Source: Methylococcaceae bacterium NSP1-2 (GTDB lineage Bacteria > Pseudomonadota > Gammaproteobacteria > Methylococcales > Methylomonadaceae). Taken from it: DNA of 15,425 nt. A program made the translations under genes and the position numbers. The notes beneath the pieces are model-generated. The model saw nothing but the letters and a program-made list of their open reading frames with translations, was not told the DNA's origin and made no database searches. The stretch spans positions 1 through 15,425 of the forward strand of contig NQJH01000085.1 of assembly GCA_002256685.1 (NCBI GenBank), given 5' to 3'. Numbering within the stretch: the stretch's first letter is position 1; every line of letters starts with the position of its first letter. This document shows positions 7,784 to 15,266 of the stretch, in pieces.

Positions 7784-8821
7784 TTAATCCAGTGCTTTAC
7801 AAGGATTAGCGTCTTTTTTAGCTTCTCTTCTTTTATAAAGAACAGACGAGTAAACAGATAAGCCGATTAATACCGCGCCGACCAAACCAGTGATGACTTC
7901 TGGAATGTGATACATCATGCTAATTAACATAATAGCCGCTAGTGTACCAATGGCATAATGTGCGCCGTGTTCTAAAAACACATATTCATCTAACGTGCCT
8001 TGACGTACTAAATACACCGTTAAACTCCGCACAAACATCGCACCAATCGCTAAACCGAGCATGATGATAACGACATCTTGAGTAATCGCAAATGCACCGA
8101 TAACGCCGTCAAATGAGAACGACGCATCTAATACTTCAAGGTATAAAAAGCTCATCATGCTACCTTTTTTCAGAGCGTCCGCGACTTGTTCGCCTTCTTC
8201 TTCGTCTTCAAATAAAGCCGCCATACTGCCGACGACAACATAGAGCATCACACCGCCAACACCTGCCATTAGTACGTCTAAACGCATGGCTTCGGGTAAC
8301 CAGTGATTAATTATTAACAATAGCCCTAATGACAAAATGACTTCGATAGATTCGAGTTTACCGAAATCAGATAATTTTTCTTCGATATAGCCCAGCCAAT
8401 GTAATTCTTTTTCTTCATTAAATATAAAAGAGAAAAATACCATCAACAAAAACATACCACCGAAGGCGGCAATCTGCACATGGGCGTTGTTTAAATGCTC
8501 AGCATAAACCGCAGGATTGTGTAATGCCATGTCCGCAACACCAAAAAATCCCATGCCTGTGGCAACAGAAACAATGGCAATCGGAAAGACTAAGCGCATA
8601 CCAAATACAGCGACTAAAATACCGTAAGTTAGAAAGTATTGTTGCCAGCGTTCATCCATGCGTTTTAGAATGGAAGCGTTCACCACCGCGTTATCAAACG
8701 ATAAACTGACCTCCAGAACGCCTAAAATAATGGCGATAAACGCACCTATTATTCCACCCCAATAAAGCGCGGCGGCTAAACAAATGCCTGTAACAATAAA
8801 AGAAAGACGAAAATGCTGCAT
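7784..8821 (-). CDS. DUF475 / TerC-like integral membrane protein
   Basis: A cytoplasmic-membrane protein of 345 residues, the usual size for DUF475, a family related to TerC/Alx metal-ion transport proteins. About eight or nine hydrophobic segments are visible (for example 7-38, 62-90, 117-135, 158-175, 181-203, 245-268, 288-303 and 308-328). Two related acidic motifs lie in membrane segments: EVSLSFDNAV (37-46, with E37, D43, N44) and EVLDASFSFDGV (229-240, with E229, D232, D238). This internal duplication is the TerC-type signature and likely forms a metal site. An acidic loop (EDEEEGE, 205-211) separates the halves. The substrate is not established; manganese export is known for some TerC relatives. 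Start ATG 8821 with AGG about 8 bases upstream. Confidence 0.85.
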   Translation of the reverse strand: MQHFRLSFIVTGICLAAALYWGGIIGAFIAIILGVLEVSLSFDNAVVNASILKRMDERWQQYFLTYGILVAVFGMRLVFPIAIVSVATGMGFFGVADMALHNPAVYAEHLNNAHVQIAAFGGMFLLMVFFSFIFNEEKELHWLGYIEEKLSDFGKLESIEVILSLGLLLIINHWLPEAMRLDVLMAGVGGVMLYVVVGSMAALFEDEEEGEQVADALKKGSMMSFLYLEVLDASFSFDGVIGAFAITQDVVIIMLGLAIGAMFVRSLTVYLVRQGTLDEYVFLEHGAHYAIGTLAAIMLISMMYHIPEVITGLVGAVLIGLSVYSSVLYKRREAKKDANPCKALD

Positions 8822-8855
8822 AAAATACCTACGAAGTTAGTGTTTTGATTAAGCA

Positions 8856-8886
8856 ACTATAAGTTGATTTATTTTAAAATCAACTT
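8856..8886 (-). promoter_or_regulatory. Promoter of the DUF475 gene overlapping a dyad operator
   Basis: On the minus strand a -35-like TTGATT (8878-8883) and a -10-like TATAGT (8856-8861) are 16 bases apart. An inverted repeat AAGTTGATTT / AAATCAACTT (8861-8870 and 8877-8886, six-base loop) covers the -35 box and spacer, where a repressor could block polymerase. It is a prediction by motif only. Confidence 0.45.
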
Positions 8887-8920
8887 TTAATGAAACGAAA
8901 CAGTGACTAAAGTTGTGTTG

Positions 8921-8946
8921 ATTGGATTGGTGACAGCCAACCCAAT
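8921..8946. repeat. Imperfect inverted repeat between divergent genes
   Basis: ATTGGATTGG (8921-8930) and CCAACCCAAT (8937-8946) pair with one mismatch around six bases. It resembles the GTTGGG/CCCAAC arms of the element at 15218-15244, so it could be a decayed copy of that extragenic repeat or an operator for the gene at 9000. Confidence 0.4.
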
Positions 8947-8971
8947 AAAATCCACTACTATTACTTAAAAC

Positions 8972-8977
8972 TATAAT
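8972..8977 (+). promoter_or_regulatory. Consensus -10 box upstream of the c-di-GMP sensor gene
   Basis: TATAAT matches the sigma-70 -10 consensus exactly, 22 bases before the ATG at 9000. No good -35 is seen at 16-18 bases upstream. The leader holds AAGG (8981-8984), but it can pair with CCTT in a small hairpin (8980-8994), which might hide the ribosome site. Confidence 0.4.
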
Positions 8978-8999
8978 AAAAAGGTAGTGCCTTTAAAAA

Positions 9000-9671
9000 A
9001 TGAAAAATTTCTCCCAATTACCACCGCTTATTTTTTTGTGCTTCATGCTTTATCCGTGGTCTCTATGGGCTGAATCTATACAAGCCGCCGAAAAAATTTC
9101 TTTGCAGTTCAAGTGGTTACATGGTTTTCAATTTGCAGGTTATTACGCGGCGCAAGAAAAAGGTTTTTACGCACAAGAAAATCTGGAGGTAGACCTACGC
9201 GAGAGCGTTGCGGGTATCAGCACGGTTGAACAAGTGCTTAATGATGAGGCGCAATATGGCGTAGCCGATACCGCCTTGTTGCAAGAAAGACTTAATGGTA
9301 AGCCTGTCGTGGTGTTAGCGTCTATTTTTCAACATAACCCGTTAGTGTTAGTGACGCTGAAAAAATCAGGCATAGTCAGTCCTTATGAGTTGCCGACTAA
9401 GCGGGTAATGAATAATCTGAACAATGATGCGCCCTTGCTAGCTATGTATTATGAAGCGGGCGTTGATCCCACTAAAATTGTACAGGTCGAAAATACCTTT
9501 GATCTGAATGATTTGATTAATGGCAAGGTCGATGCGTTTTCAGCCTATTTGACGGATCAGATTGATGATTTAACACGACAGGGGATTGAATTTAATATCA
9601 TTTGCCCAACACCCAGAACGCGTGCAACGTTTTTTGCGTGCCTCGCTGAAAGGCTGGGATTACGCGCTTAA
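9000..9671 (+). pseudogene. N-terminal NMT1/THI5-like sensor fragment of a c-di-GMP signalling protein
   Basis: This frame begins with a signal peptide (hydrophobic residues about 8-24, WAES cleavage region). It continues as an NMT1/THI5-like periplasmic binding domain: LQFKWLHGFQFAGYYAAQEKGF is the classic family opening, then VADTALL and a KVDAFSAYLTDQ block near residue 180. Family-like sequence ends at GIEFNII (about 9581-9602). The remaining residues are unrelated and stop at 9671. The expected continuation (HPERVQRFLRASLKGW) is in the frame of the next entry, starting about 9607. Family members usually have some 20-25 residues (with a YG-DFYGD-type block) between these two points, so a segment seems to be deleted as well as the frame shifted. 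On its own it would be a truncated, unanchored periplasmic protein. Confidence 0.75.
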
Positions 9672-12600
9672 GCATCCTGAGGAAATTATTCAGCTTATTC
9701 TAAAAAAATACAATACCAAGCAAAGGTTATCAGAGGCGCATTTACGTTTTGAAGCCGCTGAAACTGCCAAAATGATACTGCCTGATATTATTCCACTGGG
9801 TAACACCGATGTTAAGCGTTTTAAGCGTATTGCCACTATTTATCAACAACTGGGCTTAGTGACTTCAATAGAACGTTTACAGGGTTTTATTTATGGGCAG
9901 TTAAAGCACGATAGCATTGATTTTACCTTAGCAGAACAAGCATGGTTACGCGCCCATCCTGTGCTTCGTGTTGGTGTACACAAAGATTTTGCGCCGCTCG
10001 AATGGCTAGATGATCAAGGTAACTATGTGGGGTTAAGCGCGGATTATATGGCTTTAATTGCTGAACGTCTGGGTATAAAAATTAAAGTAGAGGTGGGTAA
10101 AGACTGGGCTGATATATTAAACAAAGCCAAAAGCGGCGAATTAGATATGTTGGCTAATGTCAATCAAACGCCAGAACGTGAGCAATATTTGAATTTTTCA
10201 CAACCTTATTTGAACTATCCCATCGTTATTATTGATAACGGCACCGGTGGTTATCTGGGTGACTTAAAGCAGTTATCAGGAAAACGAGTCATCGTAACCG
10301 CCGGTTATTTTATTGAAGAATTGCTAAAGCATGACCATCCTGAGTTGCAACTCATTGCTGCTAAAAATGTTCAAGACGCTTTACAAAAGTTAAATAATGG
10401 CGAGGCAGAGGCCTACATAGGTGACCCTGTATCGGCAAATTATGTCATTAGAACAGACGGCTTGCTTAAACTTCGTTTTACCGGAGAAACTGAATATCGC
10501 CGAAAATCCAGCATGGCGACCAGCAAAAATAATCCTGAACTACTATCGTTATTAAATAAAGCCTTAGCCCCTATAACGCCCTCTGAACAACAGAGCATTC
10601 AAAGTCGTTGGCTAAATTTACAAGCCGAACAACAAAGCATCAGTTTTAAAAGCCTTGTTAAATACGTTATTGTTGTCTTGTGTCTGGTTATAGTGATTAT
10701 TTATTGGAATATACGCTTGTATCGCATTATTCAAAAAAGTAAACAACTGGAATGGGCGTTGCGGGAAAATCAAGCCAAATTACACGCGATTATCAATGCC
10801 TGTCCCGTGCCTTTGGCATTGAATGATGAGATGCAGTGCATCACTTTTCTGAATCCAGAATTTATCAAATGCTTTGGTTATACATTGGAAGATATTCCAA
10901 CGCTTACCGATTGGTGGTCAAAAGCCTATCCAGACCCCGACTATCGCCTATGGGTAGCCGAGACATGGGCTGCTGCTATGGACAAAGCCAAGCACAAACA
11001 CAGTAATTTAGAGCCGCTGGAACTGAATGTGTGTTGTAAAAATGGTTCAACACGAACAGTGGTGATAAGCGCGACTCCATTAGGCGATAAGTTTGAGAAA
11101 ACTCACTTAGTGATTCTCTATGATATGACGACGCGCAAAATAGCAGAAAGTGAGTTACGGCAAGCGTTTAATTTATTGCAATCGGTGATAAATAACATCC
11201 CTATGCGCGTATTTTGGAAAGACGTAGAGTGTCGTTATTTGGGTTGTAATAATATTTTTGCTAAGGATGCAGGTTTTTTCAGTGCCGAACAACTGGTGGG
11301 CAAAGATGACACGATGATGGGCTGGAAAGAACAGGCTGAACTTTATCACGCCGATGATCGTCAGGTGATGACCACGGATACCGCTAAATTAAACTTTGAA
11401 GAACAGCAAACTACCTCTGATGGCAGTAAAATATGGTTACGCATCTCTAAAGTTCCGCTGCATGATGGAGAGGGGCAAGTGATAGGCGTGTTAGGTATTT
11501 ATGAAGATATTACCGAAAGTAAACAAGCCGCTGAAAGTTTGCATCTGGCGGCTAGCGTTTTTGCTAATACCCAAGAAGGGATTGTTATTACCGATGTGTT
11601 AGGCAATATCATTGATGCCAATCACGCATTCACCAATATTACCGGTTACACTCACGACGAAATTTTGGGTAAAAATCCAAAGATGCTTCAATCGGGCTAT
11701 CATGATAATAGTTTTTATAAAAAACTGTGGCAGACGATTAGGCGAAAACACTATTGGCAGGGCGAGGTTTGGAATCGGCGTAAAAATGGTGAAATCTATG
11801 CTGAATGGCTAACCGTTTCTGCGGTGACTAATGAGCAGCTTAAGATTATTCACTATATTGGTACTTTTTCCGATATTAGCCTGCTTAAAAAGCGTGAACA
11901 ACAATTGGAAAAAATTGCTCACTATGATCCTTTAACAGGTTTGCCGAACCGCGTTTTATTAGCGGATCGCATGAATTTAGCTATTGCGCAAAGCAAACGC
12001 AATCATTGCTTAATGGCAGTGTGTTATATGGATTTGGATGGTTTCAAATCGATTAATGATCGCTTCAATCATGAGGTAGGGAATTCATTACTGATTGAAA
12101 TCACGCAACGGATTAAACATACCCTGCGTGAAGAAGATACCATTGCACGCTTAGGCGGTGATGAATTTGTGTTTTTAGTACAAGACTTAGAACGTGTTGA
12201 GGATTGTGAATACACACTGCATCGCTTACTAAAAGCAATTAGTACCCCCACTGTTTTGCAAAACCAAACCATCACCATCTCTGCCAGTATTGGCATTAGT
12301 ATTTTTCCAGAAGATAACACGCCGCCAGATACGTTAATACGCCATGCGGGACAAGCCATGTATCAAGCCAAACAAGCTGGTAAAAATACCTTCCATATCT
12401 ATAATATAGAATTGGATAGGCAACTGCATACGCATCGAATCGCGTTAAAGCGTATTGAACAAGCCTTTGAAAACGATGAACTTGAGCTTTACTTTCAACC
12501 GAAAGTCGATATGAAAAAAGGCGTGGTATTTGGTGTCGAAGCCTTGATTCGCTGGCAACATACTGAGCGTGGTTTAGTCATGCCTAGAGAATTTTTACCG

Positions 12601-13245
12601 TTGATTGAAAATAATAATGAATTAAGCAGGCGATTGGATGCTTGGGTAATTGACCGCGCATTACAACACAGTGAACAATGGCAAATACAGGGCTTAGCAC
12701 TTAAAATTAGTATTAATGTCTCGGCAAGATCATTGCAATCAGCTGATTTTGTTTCAAAGCTGAGTGCCGCCTTTGAACGCCATCCACGGGTGAATCGACA
12801 TGATTTTGAGCTGGAAATACTTGAAACTGAAGTGCTAAACGATTTAGACAAAACGGCGCATATTATTAAAAGCTGTCAAGCACTAGGCGTACAGTTCGCG
12901 CTGGATGATTTTGGTACTGGCTATTCCTCACTCAGTTATTTAAGACATTTACCGATACAAACCTTGAAAATCGATCAATCTTTTGTGCGTGATATGCTAG
13001 AAGACGAAAATGATTTAGCCATCGTCCGCAGTGTCATTGGCTTAGCGGCTTCTTTCAAACGGCAAGTCATAGCCGAAGGGGTAGAGTCTTTGGAACATGG
13101 TATTGCGTTAATGGCACTGGGATGTTATCAATCCCAAGGCTATGTTATTGCCAAACCTATGCCAGCCGCTGATTTTGAATTGTGGCTACCTACTTGGGAA
13201 ATGCCGCTAGAATGGCAACAAGCCATTGCTGATTCCAAACATTAG
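9586..13245 (+). CDS. SBP3-PAS-PAS-PAS-GGDEF-EAL c-di-GMP cyclase/phosphodiesterase, separated from its N-terminus
   Basis: The main body of a membrane c-di-GMP enzyme. Counting from the TTG at 9586: residues 7-105 are the end of an NMT1-like domain, 120-345 an SBP_bac_3 periplasmic domain (LRVGVHKDFAPLEW), about 357-378 a transmembrane helix, and about 395-515, 525-645 and 650-765 PAS domains. GGDEF is at 857-861, with an intact RxxD product-inhibition site (848-851). EAL is at 985-987, with DDFGTG (1107-1112) and the EGVE motif (1164-1167). Both output domains keep their signature residues, so both activities are plausible. The TTG is probably not a true start: AGGGG is only one or two bases away and no signal peptide follows. 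This frame belongs with the fragment at 9000-9671. If translated alone the periplasmic part would be misplaced. A short hairpin follows the stop. Confidence 0.8.
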   Translation: MNLISFAQHPERVQRFLRASLKGWDYALKHPEEIIQLILKKYNTKQRLSEAHLRFEAAETAKMILPDIIPLGNTDVKRFKRIATIYQQLGLVTSIERLQGFIYGQLKHDSIDFTLAEQAWLRAHPVLRVGVHKDFAPLEWLDDQGNYVGLSADYMALIAERLGIKIKVEVGKDWADILNKAKSGELDMLANVNQTPEREQYLNFSQPYLNYPIVIIDNGTGGYLGDLKQLSGKRVIVTAGYFIEELLKHDHPELQLIAAKNVQDALQKLNNGEAEAYIGDPVSANYVIRTDGLLKLRFTGETEYRRKSSMATSKNNPELLSLLNKALAPITPSEQQSIQSRWLNLQAEQQSISFKSLVKYVIVVLCLVIVIIYWNIRLYRIIQKSKQLEWALRENQAKLHAIINACPVPLALNDEMQCITFLNPEFIKCFGYTLEDIPTLTDWWSKAYPDPDYRLWVAETWAAAMDKAKHKHSNLEPLELNVCCKNGSTRTVVISATPLGDKFEKTHLVILYDMTTRKIAESELRQAFNLLQSVINNIPMRVFWKDVECRYLGCNNIFAKDAGFFSAEQLVGKDDTMMGWKEQAELYHADDRQVMTTDTAKLNFEEQQTTSDGSKIWLRISKVPLHDGEGQVIGVLGIYEDITESKQAAESLHLAASVFANTQEGIVITDVLGNIIDANHAFTNITGYTHDEILGKNPKMLQSGYHDNSFYKKLWQTIRRKHYWQGEVWNRRKNGEIYAEWLTVSAVTNEQLKIIHYIGTFSDISLLKKREQQLEKIAHYDPLTGLPNRVLLADRMNLAIAQSKRNHCLMAVCYMDLDGFKSINDRFNHEVGNSLLIEITQRIKHTLREEDTIARLGGDEFVFLVQDLERVEDCEYTLHRLLKAISTPTVLQNQTITISASIGISIFPEDNTPPDTLIRHAGQAMYQAKQAGKNTFHIYNIELDRQLHTHRIALKRIEQAFENDELELYFQPKVDMKKGVVFGVEALIRWQHTERGLVMPREFLPLIENNNELSRRLDAWVIDRALQHSEQWQIQGLALKISINVSARSLQSADFVSKLSAAFERHPRVNRHDFELEILETEVLNDLDKTAHIIKSCQALGVQFALDDFGTGYSSLSYLRHLPIQTLKIDQSFVRDMLEDENDLAIVRSVIGLAASFKRQVIAEGVESLEHGIALMALGCYQSQGYVIAKPMPAADFELWLPTWEMPLEWQQAIADSKH

Positions 13246-13248
13246 TAG

Positions 13249-13265
13249 GCGCGACAGATTCGCGC
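13249..13265. terminator. Short GC-rich hairpin after the c-di-GMP gene
   Basis: GCGCGA (13249-13254) and TCGCGC (13260-13265) enclose five bases, starting four bases past the stop codon. No T-run follows, so intrinsic termination is doubtful. It may instead be an extragenic repeat remnant. Confidence 0.35.
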
Positions 13266-13319
13266 TATGCCACTATGAGCAGTGATTGTTATAGATACCA
13301 ACGCCAAAAAATCGTACCA

Positions 13320-13348
13320 TTTACATTTAATTTATCACAACTTAAATT
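13320..13348 (+). promoter_or_regulatory. Possible promoter of the mtn operon
   Basis: TTTACA (13320-13325) and TAAATT (13343-13348) are 17 bases apart. The -10 match is only moderate. It would start RNA about three bases before the ATG at 13358. That ATG has no visible ribosome site, so a nearly leaderless mRNA is possible. I see no riboswitch in the 112-base gap. Confidence 0.3.
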
Positions 13349-13357
13349 TTAACTAGA

Positions 13358-13975
13358 ATGACTTATAGCAAAGATTTTTTTAACCTAGCCGATCAGCTCA
13401 TTGCTGCGGGGAAATTTATCGATAGCAAAGGCTGGGTGCCTGCTACCAGTGGTAATCTTTCGGCACTATTGCCTGATGGGACGATTGCCATTACCGTTTC
13501 TGGTAAACATAAAGGACGCTTACAGATCGATGATATTATGTTAATCGACGAAGAAGGCAATTCGTTAGATGGCAAAAAACCATCCGCAGAAACATTGCTA
13601 CATGTCGCATTATACAAACGTTTTCCTGATATTCAGTGTGTCCTACATCCGCATTCACTCAACGCGACACTGGTGTCAAAAATTTTTAAAGTAGCTTGTG
13701 TGTTAGAAAATTATGAGCTATTAAAAGGACTGTGCGGGATTACCACGCATGAAAGCCGCGTCATTGTGCCTATTTTTGCTAATGACCAAAATATTCCCCG
13801 CCTAGCCGCGCTAGTAGAACAACATTGGGATCAATGCGCACGCGGTTATGCTTATCTCATTTCAGGTCACGGGCTTTATACTTGGGGCGCGTCGGTATCA
13901 GAAACGCTACGTCATCTTGAAGTGTTAGATTTTTTATTTGAATGTGAACTACGACTACATGGAGTCAAAAACTAA
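13358..13975 (+). CDS. mtnB: Methylthioribulose-1-phosphate dehydratase
   Basis: A class II aldolase-fold zinc enzyme of methionine salvage. It dehydrates 5-methylthioribulose 1-phosphate to the diketone 2,3-diketo-5-methylthiopentyl-1-phosphate. The 205-residue length is normal. Visible are the phosphate-binding PATSGNLS block (28-35), SGKHKG (48-53), the catalytic-site PSAETLLH block with E78, zinc-ligand histidines H97 and H99 in LHPHS, and a third histidine H171 in ISGHGLY. The stop codon shares one base with the ATG of mtnD (TAATG), showing translational coupling. The ATG lacks a clear ribosome site. Context with mtnD and mtnC makes this assignment firm over other class II aldolases such as fuculose-phosphate aldolase. 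Confidence 0.92.
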   Translation: MTYSKDFFNLADQLIAAGKFIDSKGWVPATSGNLSALLPDGTIAITVSGKHKGRLQIDDIMLIDEEGNSLDGKKPSAETLLHVALYKRFPDIQCVLHPHSLNATLVSKIFKVACVLENYELLKGLCGITTHESRVIVPIFANDQNIPRLAALVEQHWDQCARGYAYLISGHGLYTWGASVSETLRHLEVLDFLFECELRLHGVKN

Positions 13976-14538
13976 TGACAGTATTAACGATTTATCCCGA
14001 ACATCAACCTGAACACGGCACACGCTACACCGATACGGCTACTATTCAAGAACATCTACATAGCTTGGGTGTCCAGTTTGAACATTGGAATGCGGATTAT
14101 CAATTAGCCCTCGATGCCGATCAAAATACCGTCTTAATCGCCTACCGCGAGCCTATCAATGCGTTAAAACAAAAACACTACTTTCAATCCATCGATGTTA
14201 TTCGTGTTCATCCCGATCAGCCTGAAAAAGAAGAGATTAGAAAAAAATTCCTAGCCGAACATGTGCATGATGATTTTGAAATACGTTTTTTTATCGAAGG
14301 CTGCGGCTTATTCTACCTGCATGTTGCCGATAAAGTTTATGTCGTCTTGTGTGAAAGAGGCGATCTAATCAGTGTACCCGCTAACATACCACATTGGTTT
14401 GATATGGGTGAAAACCCCAGCTTTACCTGCATACGCTTTTTTACTACGCCTTATGGTTGGGTAGCCAATTTTACTGGCAATCCTATTTCAGAATCTTTTC
14501 CAACACTGGATCAATTTGTTGCCGACATTCATGATTAA
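13975..14538 (+). CDS. mtnD: Acireductone dioxygenase
   Basis: A cupin metalloenzyme of 187 residues. It oxidises the acireductone with O2 to formate and 2-keto-4-methylthiobutyrate, the methionine precursor (Fe form), or to an off-pathway CO-releasing product (Ni form). The four metal ligands are all present: H96, H98 and E102 in EHVHDDFEIRFF, and H140 in IPHWFDMG. The numbering equals that of the Klebsiella enzyme. A single base overlaps mtnB upstream and eight bases (ATGATTAA) overlap mtnC downstream, so the three genes form a tight operon. The reading frame is intact and of normal length. Confidence 0.94.
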   Translation: MTVLTIYPEHQPEHGTRYTDTATIQEHLHSLGVQFEHWNADYQLALDADQNTVLIAYREPINALKQKHYFQSIDVIRVHPDQPEKEEIRKKFLAEHVHDDFEIRFFIEGCGLFYLHVADKVYVVLCERGDLISVPANIPHWFDMGENPSFTCIRFFTTPYGWVANFTGNPISESFPTLDQFVADIHD

Positions 14539-15205
14539 AGCCATCGTCACCGATATTGAAGGCACAACATCGTCTTTATCGTTTGTTAAAGAGGTGTTAT
14601 TCCCATACTAGCGTGCCCATTTAGCGGATTTTGTGCGTCATCACGCTGATGAATCGCCTGTTAAAGCCTTGTTAGAAGAGGTTTGCCAAATAGCGGGCAA
14701 ACAACTGAATACCGAACAAGTAATTACCCAATTGATAAACTGGATAGACCAAGACAAAAAAGTCACCCCATTAAAATCATTGCAAGGTTTAATCTGGGAA
14801 GCGGGCTATCAACAAGGTGATTTTACTGGGCATCTATACGCCGATGCCGCCGAAAATCTGAAAAAATGGCATACTCAAGGACTGGATTTGTACGTTTATT
14901 CATCGGGTTCAGTGTATGCGCAAAAACTATTATTCGCCCATACTGACTTCGGGGATTTAACACCGTTGTTTTCGGGTTATTTTGATACGCACATCGGTGG
15001 TAAACAACAAACCGAATCCTATGCGCATATCGCCGAAGCGATAGGCTTACCTGCCGAACAACTGTTATTTTTATCTGATATAAGCGAAGAATTGAATGCT
15101 GCCAAAGCCGCTGGTTTTGCCACTATACAACTCACTAGAGAGGGTGCGTTTGATACACAAACCAACCATCCGCAAGTGAGTAATTTTGATGAGATTAGTG
15201 TTTAA
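14531..15205 (+). pseudogene. mtnC: Enolase-phosphatase E1 interrupted by an in-frame amber codon
   Basis: A HAD-superfamily enzyme that enolises and then dephosphorylates the diketone phosphate between MtnB and MtnD. The natural start is the ATG at 14531, inside the mtnD end, and the frame spells the HAD motif TDIEGTTSS (residues 7-15, metal and nucleophile D8 and E10). Codon 27 is TAG (14609-14611), in the conserved context LFPY-stop-RAHLADFV. Beyond it the frame is unbroken to 15205, with the second HAD motif VYSSGS, the GYFDT block and the LFLSD motif near the end. Total length is 224 codons, normal for MtnC. A restart at the GTG at 14633 would lose D8 and E10 and so be inactive. It is either a single-base nonsense mutation (for example from TCG), a read error, or a suppressed stop. 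Confidence 0.88.
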
Positions 15206-15217
15206 CACTTAATGTAG

Positions 15218-15244
15218 GTTGGGTTAGCGATAGCGTAACCCAAC
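15218..15244. repeat. Extragenic inverted repeat between mtnC and rsmG
   Basis: GTTGGGTTA (15218-15226) and TAACCCAAC (15236-15244) are exact complements; inside, GC pairs with GC around GATA, leaving one bulged G. It lies between the convergent mtnC and rsmG genes. It looks like a widespread extragenic repeat type and may also end transcription, though no T-run is present. Confidence 0.6.
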
Positions 15245-15266
15245 ATTTACCCGCAATGTGTCTCGC

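Noticed and set aside
9586..9588. TTG as a genuine start of the large GGDEF-EAL protein
   Set aside because: The purine-rich AGGGG is only one or two bases away, no signal peptide follows, and the first residues continue an interrupted NMT1-like domain.
12069..12851. Two long antisense open frames within the GGDEF-EAL region (12069-12359 and 12495-12851)
   Set aside because: Their translations are low-complexity, rich in Ser, Arg and Cys, and resemble no protein family; the sense strand encodes intact GGDEF and EAL domains.
14609..14611. TAG in mtnC as a recoded (pyrrolysine or reassigned) codon
   Set aside because: Other genes in the window use TAG as a normal stop (the c-di-GMP gene at 13243-13245, rsmG at 15267-15269), no nearby recoding structure is evident, and MtnC homologs are not known to use an unusual residue here.
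6237..14611. Transposon insertion as the cause of the broken genes
   Set aside because: No transposase fragments, terminal repeats or target-site duplications are seen at any of the three lesions.
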